This document shows positions 30,279 to 35,835 of a stretch of 35,835 bases of DNA, in pieces. The notes below the pieces were generated by a model. The model made no database searches. It had not been told where the DNA came from and saw only the letters and a list, made by a program, of their open reading frames with translations. Each line of letters opens with the position of its first letter. Position 1 is the stretch's first letter. This DNA comes from Candidatus Woesearchaeota archaeon (lineage in GTDB: Archaea; Nanobdellota; Nanobdellia; Woesearchaeales; DSVV01): contig JAGVYH010000027.1 of the NCBI GenBank assembly GCA_018303325.1, positions 1 to 35,835 on the forward strand, in the 5' to 3' direction. The position numbers and the translations under genes were made by a program.

Positions 30279-33200
30279 ATGTCAAACGAAAAAACAAAGA
30301 TGAAAATAAAAAAAGTAATATTGCTTGGTTCAGGAGGTTTGTCTATTGGACAGGCTGGTGAATTTGACTATTCTGGCTCGCAGGCAATAAAAGCATTAAA
30401 AGAAGAAGGTGTAAAAATTATACTTGTAAATCCCAACATTGCAACAATTCAAACATCAAAGGGATTTGCCGACGAGGTGTATTTCCTGCCTGTAACAAAG
30501 GAGTTTGTTGAAAGAATAATTATTAAAGAAAAGCCTGACGGAATTCTGCTTGGTTTTGGGGGGCAAACTGCACTTAACTGCGGAATTGAATTATATAACT
30601 CCGGCGTGCTGGGAAAATATAATGTAAAAGTACTTGGAACACAAGTTGAAACAATCATAGTCACAGAAGATAAAGGCATGTTTGCAGAGGCTCTTGGAAA
30701 GATTGATGTTAAAGTACCTAAAAGCGTTAATGCAAGTACGATTGACGAGGGCATTCAAGCTGCAAACAAGATAGGATATCCTGTTATTGTAAGAATAGGA
30801 TATGCGCTAGGTGGTCTTGGCTCTGGATTCTGCAATAATGAAGATGAATTAAATACATTATTGAAAGAAGCATTGACACATTCCAACCAAATTCTAATTG
30901 AAGAATCGCTTAAAGGATGGAAAGAAATTGAATACGAAGTCATGCGCGATAGTTATGACAATTGCATGACTGTCTGCAATATGGAAAATTTTGATCCTTT
31001 AGGCATCCATACTGGAGAATCGATAGTAATCGCGCCTTCGCAAACATTAACTGATAATGAATATCAACAGTTAAGAGATTTATCTATAAAAGTAATAAGG
31101 CATTTAGGCATTGTTGGAGAATGCAACATACAGTTTGCTCTTGATCCTTACTCAGAAGAATACAGAGTTATCGAGGTAAATGCAAGATTATCAAGAAGCT
31201 CAGCTCTGGCATCAAAGGCAACAGGGTATCCGTTGGCGTTCATAGCTGCAAAATTAGCAGTGGGATATAGTTTAATTGATATACCAAACCCAATAACTGG
31301 AACAACCAAAACTTTTTTCGAGCCTGCGATGGATTATGTCGTGGTTAAAATGCCGCGCTGGGATCATGATAAATTCAAGAATGTCGACAGAGTAATAGGC
31401 AGCTCAATGAAAAGTGTTGGAGAGGTAATGGGTATCGGCAGAAAATTTGAAGAAGCGCTCCAAAAAGCAATAAGAATGACGCACCCAGGCAACATAGGAT
31501 TAGTTTCAGAGAGATTTGATTTGAGCAGCTGTTTTGGTAATGGAGAATGTGTGAAAGAAAATGAAAAATGTGTAACGGAAAGCATAGATAAAGAACTCAA
31601 AAATCCGACTGACAAAAGAGTATTTGCAATTGCAAAAGCATTTGAAGAGGGTTATAGCGTCGAGAAAATATTTGATATAACCAAAATAGACAAATGGTTT
31701 TTGTATAAATTAAAGAATATAATAGAAATCAGCAATGAATTAAAAAAATATAATCAAAAAGAGAATAATCAACAAGATTATATTAAAGAAAGTAATCATA
31801 GTCAAAAAAATTGCAGCCAAGAGATATTGTCGACTCTTCCAACTGAGCTTTTAAAGACAGCAAAACAGCATGGCTTTTCTGACAAGCAGATAGGAAAATG
31901 TATTACTGGAAAAAGTGACGTCAAAACAATGATGCTGATAAGAGATATAAGAAAAAAAGCAGAAATTATTCCTGTAATTAAACAGATTGATACACTTGGG
32001 GCTGAATATCCGTGCAAAACAAATTATCTTTATTTAACATATAATGGAACCAAAGATGATGTCGTCGTAAAAGAAGGTATGAATGGTGTGATTGTTTTAG
32101 GCAGCGGAGCTTACAGCATTGGATCAAGCGTTGAATTTGACTGGTGCTGTGTTGAATGTGTGAAAACATTAAGAAAAGAAAACCTTCCCTCAATTGTCAT
32201 TAATTACAATCCTGAAACAGTAAGCACAGATTATGATGAATGCGACAGGCTTTATTTTGATGAGCTCAGTTTAGAGGTTGTACTGGATATTTATGAAAAG
32301 GAAAACCCTATAGGCATTATTGTTTCAGTCGGCGGCCAGATACCAAACAATCTTGCACTGCAGCTGGCCAAATGCGGCGTAAAGATACTCGGAACAGATG
32401 CAAAAATAATCGACATGGTTGAGGACAGGCACAAATTTTCAAACCTACTTGACGAGCTTGGTGTTGACCAGCCGGAATGGAAAGAGCTTACAGATATGAG
32501 CGAGATAAAAAGATTTTGTTCAACAGTCGGATATCCAATACTTATAAGGCCGTCGTATGTATTAAGCGGCGCTGCAATGAATGTTGCCTATGAAGAAGGT
32601 GACCTTGACAGATATCTGCATAAGGCTACACAACTTTCAAAAGAGCATCCGATTGTACTGACTAAATTTATTACGGGTGCAAAAGAGATTGACGTGGATG
32701 CAGTTGCTTCAAAAGGAGAAATAAAAATATATATGATTTCAGAGCATGTTGAAAATGCAGGCGTGCATTCTGGAGATGCAACACTTGTAACGCCACCGCA
32801 AAAATTATATCTTGAAACAGTCCATAGAATTAAAAAGATAATAAAACAAATAATCAAGCATTTGAAGATAACAGGACCTGTAAATTTCCAATTTTTGGCA
32901 AAGGACAACAATATCAAAATAATTGAATGCAATCTCAGAGCTTCAAGAAGTTTTCCATTCGTGTCAAAGGTTTATGACATAAACATGATTGAAGCTGCAA
33001 CAAAGGCAATTTTAGGAAAGGAAGTCGAAAGAATAGATACAAAAGCATTTGACTTTAATTATGTCGGCGTCAAAGCTCCGCAGTTTTCATTCACAAGATT
33101 AAGGGGCGCAGATCCGCAGTTAGGCGTTGAAATGAGCTCAACTGGCGAGGTTGCCTGCCTTGGCGATGATATGGAAGAAGCTTTCCTCAAAGCATTAATG

Positions 33201-33641
33201 TCAACTGGCTTTAAACTGCCAAAAAATACAATACTGCTTTCAACAGGAGATGTAAAACAAAAAGCAAAACTGCTTGATTCAGTAAAAAAACTTGCAGAAA
33301 AAGGTTATATGCTTTACGGCACCAAAGGAACTGCAGATTTTTATAATATGCACGGAATCCAGATGGAAGTGCTTCATTGGCCTTTGGAGAATAAAAAACC
33401 AAATGTAATGGAATACATGAAAAACAGAAAAATAGATTTAGTAATTAATATCCCAAAGAGCAACGAAAGGATTGAACTTTCAAACGATTACACTATACGA
33501 AGAACTGCTGCAGACTTTTCAATACCGCTTATAACCAATATGCAGTGTGCAAAGCTGTTTGTTGAGGCAATATGCAATTATAATGAAAATGATTTAAAGG
33601 TTAAGAGCTGCAATGAATATCATAAAGCGATGAATGAATGA
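30279..33641 (+). CDS. carB: Carbamoyl-phosphate synthase large subunit CarB
   Basis: CarB uses ammonia, bicarbonate and two ATP to make carbamoyl phosphate. The 1120-residue chain contains two homologous ATP-grasp halves: the first with VILLGSGGLSIGQAGEFDYS, VNPNIATIQTS, LGFGGQTALNCG and YALGGLGSGF; the second with VIVLGSGAYSIGSSVEFDW, VNYNPETVSTDYDECDRLYF, SVGGQIPNNLALQLAKCG and LSGAAMNVAYEE. The C-terminal 140 residues are the allosteric MGS-like domain (ILLSTGDVKQKAKLLDSVKK, GYMLYGTKGTADF). It is longer than the usual about 1070 because of charged, low-complexity inserts near residues 410-450 and 490-525 (KKYNQKENNQQDYIKESNHS) in the region of the oligomerisation domain. No ribosome site is evident right before the ATG, so translation may depend on carA. 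Its stop codon abuts MITE copy 7. Confidence 0.97.
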   Translation: MSNEKTKMKIKKVILLGSGGLSIGQAGEFDYSGSQAIKALKEEGVKIILVNPNIATIQTSKGFADEVYFLPVTKEFVERIIIKEKPDGILLGFGGQTALNCGIELYNSGVLGKYNVKVLGTQVETIIVTEDKGMFAEALGKIDVKVPKSVNASTIDEGIQAANKIGYPVIVRIGYALGGLGSGFCNNEDELNTLLKEALTHSNQILIEESLKGWKEIEYEVMRDSYDNCMTVCNMENFDPLGIHTGESIVIAPSQTLTDNEYQQLRDLSIKVIRHLGIVGECNIQFALDPYSEEYRVIEVNARLSRSSALASKATGYPLAFIAAKLAVGYSLIDIPNPITGTTKTFFEPAMDYVVVKMPRWDHDKFKNVDRVIGSSMKSVGEVMGIGRKFEEALQKAIRMTHPGNIGLVSERFDLSSCFGNGECVKENEKCVTESIDKELKNPTDKRVFAIAKAFEEGYSVEKIFDITKIDKWFLYKLKNIIEISNELKKYNQKENNQQDYIKESNHSQKNCSQEILSTLPTELLKTAKQHGFSDKQIGKCITGKSDVKTMMLIRDIRKKAEIIPVIKQIDTLGAEYPCKTNYLYLTYNGTKDDVVVKEGMNGVIVLGSGAYSIGSSVEFDWCCVECVKTLRKENLPSIVINYNPETVSTDYDECDRLYFDELSLEVVLDIYEKENPIGIIVSVGGQIPNNLALQLAKCGVKILGTDAKIIDMVEDRHKFSNLLDELGVDQPEWKELTDMSEIKRFCSTVGYPILIRPSYVLSGAAMNVAYEEGDLDRYLHKATQLSKEHPIVLTKFITGAKEIDVDAVASKGEIKIYMISEHVENAGVHSGDATLVTPPQKLYLETVHRIKKIIKQIIKHLKITGPVNFQFLAKDNNIKIIECNLRASRSFPFVSKVYDINMIEAATKAILGKEVERIDTKAFDFNYVGVKAPQFSFTRLRGADPQLGVEMSSTGEVACLGDDMEEAFLKALMSTGFKLPKNTILLSTGDVKQKAKLLDSVKKLAEKGYMLYGTKGTADFYNMHGIQMEVLHWPLENKKPNVMEYMKNRKIDLVINIPKSNERIELSNDYTIRRTAADFSIPLITNMQCAKLFVEAICNYNENDLKVKSCNEYHKAMNE

Positions 33642-33818
33642 TTTTTCGTTCCTTGGCGAAGCCAAACGTTCATGATGATATTTAATTTTATTTTTTTAAG
33701 AAGACAACTTCAAAAAACCTTAAAATTTTTCATGAGACGTGTGGCTGCGCCCACAAACGTGTTTGAAACGAGAAAAAGATTAAGAAAAGGGAATTAGTTA
33801 ATTTCAGCTAAGCAAAGA
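33639..33818 (-). mobile_element. Dispersed MITE-like repeat, copy 7
   Basis: It starts at the carB stop codon: the left end TTTTTCGTTCC is degenerate, followed by TTGGCGAAGCCAAACGTTCA plus TGA, the short arm with hairpin TTGGC-GAA-GCCAA. The long arm is TCATGAGACGTGTGGCTGCG, CCC, GTTTGAAACGAG; it ends GCTAAGCAAAGAT. The centre is AT-rich. No clear target duplication. Confidence 0.68.
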
Positions 33819-33874
33819 TGAAAAAAGGATTAATTAGAAAAATATATTAACTTAAACTATTAAAGGATCTTATA

Positions 33875-35053
33875 ATGAAACTTTGGCAAAAAAAGTATAA
33901 ACTGAATGATAAAATTGAAGAATTTACTGTCGGCAATGACTTTTTGTTAGATACAAAACTAGTGAAATATGATTGTATTGCGTCGATTGCACACGCAAAG
34001 ATGTTATGTAAGATGGGAATTCTGACAAAAGATGAATACAACAAACTTGTTAATGCCCTCAATGAAATAATTCAATTAGATAAAGAATCTAAATTTATGA
34101 TTAATAAGGAAGACGAAGACTGTCATACTGCCATTGAAAATTATCTTGTCAAGAAATTAGAAGATATTGGAAAAAAGATACATACTGCAAGATCAAGAAA
34201 TGATCAAGTTCTCACTGCATTAAGGCTTTATTACAAGGATGAGATTAAAGAAATCTTGAAAGAAATAGAAACATTTGTTAAAACACTTGAAGATTTCAAA
34301 GGAAAAAATTCCAATGTTGAAATTCCAGGGTATACACATATGAGAAAGGCAATGCCTTCATCTGTCGGATTATGGGCAGAGGCATTTATCGAATCAATGG
34401 AAGACAACAAAAAACTGCTGATGTCTGTGCTAGAGCTAGTTGACCAATCGCCATTAGGAACAGGCGCAGGATATGGCGTACCATTAAAAATAGACAGAAC
34501 CATGACTGCTGATGAGCTAGGCTTTAAAAAAGTACAGAATAATCCAATTTATGCCCAGTTAAGCCGAGGCAAATTTGAGTCATCAATTGTCCATGCATTA
34601 ACACAAGTAATGCTCGACCTCAATAAAATGTCATCTGACTTAATTTTGTTCAGCATGCCAGAGTTTGGATACTTTGAACATCTTCCAGAATTCTGCACAG
34701 GCAGCTCTATAATGCCTCAAAAGAAAAATCCTGATGTGCTTGAACTGGTAAGAGGCAAATATCATATTGTGGTTGGGGAAGAATTTAAACTAAAAAGCAT
34801 TTCTAGCAATTTAATTAGTGGATACAATAGGGATATGCAGCTGACAAAAGAGCCTGTAATGAAAAGCTTTGAAATAACAAAAGAAAGTTTGAGCGTGATG
34901 AATTTAGTAATTGGCAAACTCAAAATTAATTCTGAAAATTGCAAGAAAGCAATGACAAAAGAGCTTTTTGCAACAGAAAAAGCGTACGAACTTGTTAAAA
35001 AAGGTGTGCCGTTCAGGGAAGCGTATAAGAAGATATCGAAGGAGTTTGAGTGA
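33875..35053 (+). CDS. argH: Argininosuccinate lyase ArgH
   Basis: ArgH splits argininosuccinate to arginine and fumarate, the last step. The 392-residue chain has the fumarase/aspartase-superfamily features: YDCIASIAHAKML near the start, EDCHTAIENYLVKKLEDIGK, TARSRNDQVLTALRLYYKDE, PGYTHMRKAMPSSVGLWAEA, and the signature GSSIMPQKKNPDVLELVRGK with the catalytic serine loop. It is shorter than the usual 450-480 residues: the N-terminal part before the first superfamily helix is reduced to MKLWQKKYKLNDKIEEFT, and the C-terminal part ends soon after KKGVPFREAYKKISKEF. All visible active-site blocks are kept, so it should work. GGATC lies eight or nine bases before the ATG. It is separated from carB by MITE copy 7 and probably has its own promoter. 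Confidence 0.95.
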   Translation: MKLWQKKYKLNDKIEEFTVGNDFLLDTKLVKYDCIASIAHAKMLCKMGILTKDEYNKLVNALNEIIQLDKESKFMINKEDEDCHTAIENYLVKKLEDIGKKIHTARSRNDQVLTALRLYYKDEIKEILKEIETFVKTLEDFKGKNSNVEIPGYTHMRKAMPSSVGLWAEAFIESMEDNKKLLMSVLELVDQSPLGTGAGYGVPLKIDRTMTADELGFKKVQNNPIYAQLSRGKFESSIVHALTQVMLDLNKMSSDLILFSMPEFGYFEHLPEFCTGSSIMPQKKNPDVLELVRGKYHIVVGEEFKLKSISSNLISGYNRDMQLTKEPVMKSFEITKESLSVMNLVIGKLKINSENCKKAMTKELFATEKAYELVKKGVPFREAYKKISKEFE

Positions 35054-35098
35054 TTATAATATATCTATTTTTATAAGTTTGAGTATAGTTATATCCCC

Positions 35099-35130
35099 AT
35101 TAGTATACATTTTTACACATTAATTGACAA
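35099..35130. repeat. Possible relic of the insertion-sequence MITE right end
   Basis: ATTAGTATACATTTTT is shared exactly with 14824-14839, inside the right end of the 105-bp MITE, and here is followed by a degraded ACACATTAATTGACA in place of CTGAATTGTGACACAG. In an AT-rich genome a 16-base match could be chance, so this is tentative. Confidence 0.35.
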
Positions 35131-35142
35131 AAAATATTTAAA
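35129..35142 (+). promoter_or_regulatory. TATA box candidate for the surface-protein gene
   Basis: AAAAATATTTAAAG lies about 40 bases upstream of the TTG start, with a ribosome site GGGGTG in between at 35165-35170. Transcription would start near 35160, giving a very short leader. Confidence 0.5.
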
Positions 35143-35175
35143 GTTATTTGTTCATAAAAAACAAGGGGTGTTAAA

Positions 35176-35835
35176 TTGAGAAAAAAAAAGATACTTTTAG
35201 TTCTAATTATATTTCTGTTCTTTATTCCTATTTTAGTCATTGCTTCAAATCCTCCTTTTGTAACATTAGAACATCCAGAAGCTAATTTGAGAGATAATGA
35301 TGGCAATATTGCCTTTAAGTGTAATGCAACTGACGACGAAAAATTAGTTAATATCTCATTGTATCATAATATTAGTAGCGTTTGGCAATTAAATCAAACA
35401 CAAAATATATCTGGTGTTGCTAATTACACTTATTTTTCTGTGTCAAATATATTAAATAACACTTATTCTTGGAATTGTCAAGCCATTGATAATGAATCAT
35501 TAAGCATTTTTAGTAACTTTAATTTCACATTTACTATTGGTGCTTTACCTCATACTTATTTAGATTACCCTTTAACACAAACTTCTGATTCAATAGGCAA
35601 TTTCTCTTTTAATTGTTCAGTAGAAGATACTTATAACCTCGTTAATATTTCTCTTTATCATAATATGAGTGGAATATGGCAACTAAATCAAACAAGAACA
35701 ATTTCAGGAACATCGAATTTTAGTGTGTTCAATTTAGTTGATATCCCTGATGGTGATTATATTTGGAATTGTTTGGCTTATGATAATGAATCACAATTAG
35801 ATTGGGGTTCGTCTAATAGAAGTTTTAGGGAAGGT
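35176..35835 (+). CDS. Secreted repeat-containing surface protein (partial, runs off the window)
   Basis: The frame is open from a TTG at 35176 to the window end (220 codons). A strong GGGGTG is five bases before the TTG. The start RKKKILLVLIIFLFFIPILV with A-S-N after it is a clear signal peptide or N-terminal membrane anchor. The exported part consists of repeats of about 80 residues: each begins with a hydrophobic strand and has NCSVED- or KCNATDDE-like, then LVNISLYHNISSVWQLNQT, ISG, and YSWNCQAIDNES. Two are seen and a third may follow. The pattern of C..A/V.D and W.C looks like Ig-like or fibronectin-like domains, with many Asn-x-Thr/Ser sequons that would suit glycosylation in archaeal surface layers. 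The family is not certain. A role in the cell surface or attachment to a partner is inferred. Confidence 0.75.
   Translation, partial: MRKKKILLVLIIFLFFIPILVIASNPPFVTLEHPEANLRDNDGNIAFKCNATDDEKLVNISLYHNISSVWQLNQTQNISGVANYTYFSVSNILNNTYSWNCQAIDNESLSIFSNFNFTFTIGALPHTYLDYPLTQTSDSIGNFSFNCSVEDTYNLVNISLYHNMSGIWQLNQTRTISGTSNFSVFNLVDIPDGDYIWNCLAYDNESQLDWGSSNRSFREG

Overview
The window is an AT-rich archaeal chromosome segment. An archaeal-type ribosomal protein L11, a group II chaperonin (thermosome), the archaeal D-aminoacyl-tRNA deacylase DtdA, the wybutosine enzyme Taw3/Tyw3, TATA-box promoters with nearly leaderless starts, and GGTG/GAGGTGA ribosome-binding sites all point to Archaea. Small genes, many lysine- and asparagine-rich insertions and the PhoU/AbrB-type regulator fit a DPANN lineage such as Woesearchaeota, but that placement is inference; no rRNA or tRNA gene was found to test it.

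Layout. 1-9.1 kb holds mixed housekeeping and unknown genes: a flavin-reductase-like protein, a methyltransferase, L11 with a long C-terminal extension, DtdA, a NUDIX hydrolase, two small proteins, a PhoU-like regulator and a P-loop NTPase. 9.3-12.4 kb carries a sugar nucleotidyltransferase and a glycogen-debranching-type glucosidase. 12.4-16.2 kb is unstable: an unknown gene, a tandem repeat, a membrane protein, and an insertion-sequence pair that may form a composite transposon around a membrane-protein gene. 16.2-21.4 kb has Taw3, a nucleotidyltransferase, a putative HExxH lipoprotein, the thermosome and a DedA protein. 21.7-35.1 kb is an arginine block: a divergent ACT-domain gene, then argJ-argB, argD-argC-argG, carA-carB and argH, all on the plus strand. 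The window ends inside a secreted, repeat-containing surface protein.

Together argJ, argB, argC and argD make ornithine by the acetyl-cycle, CarAB makes carbamoyl phosphate, and ArgG and ArgH turn citrulline into arginine. Ornithine carbamoyltransferase (argF) is not in the window.

The main novelty is the density of intergenic structured repeats. One family of about 180-440 bp has terminal inverted repeats near GTATTTGTTTAG. One copy is flanked by a perfect 8-bp target duplication and another by a 7/8 match. It has about seven copies, three of which separate the arginine transcription units. A second family consists of hairpins with about 22-bp stems of differing sequence and a conserved loop TCGAAC (GTTCGA on the other strand); a decayed copy forms the leader of argJ. 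Other multi-branched foldbacks are at 1322-1494, 3603-3894, 4784-4975, 13538-13726 and 20666-20772. Several of these repeats supply start codons, stop codons or C-terminal residues to genes.
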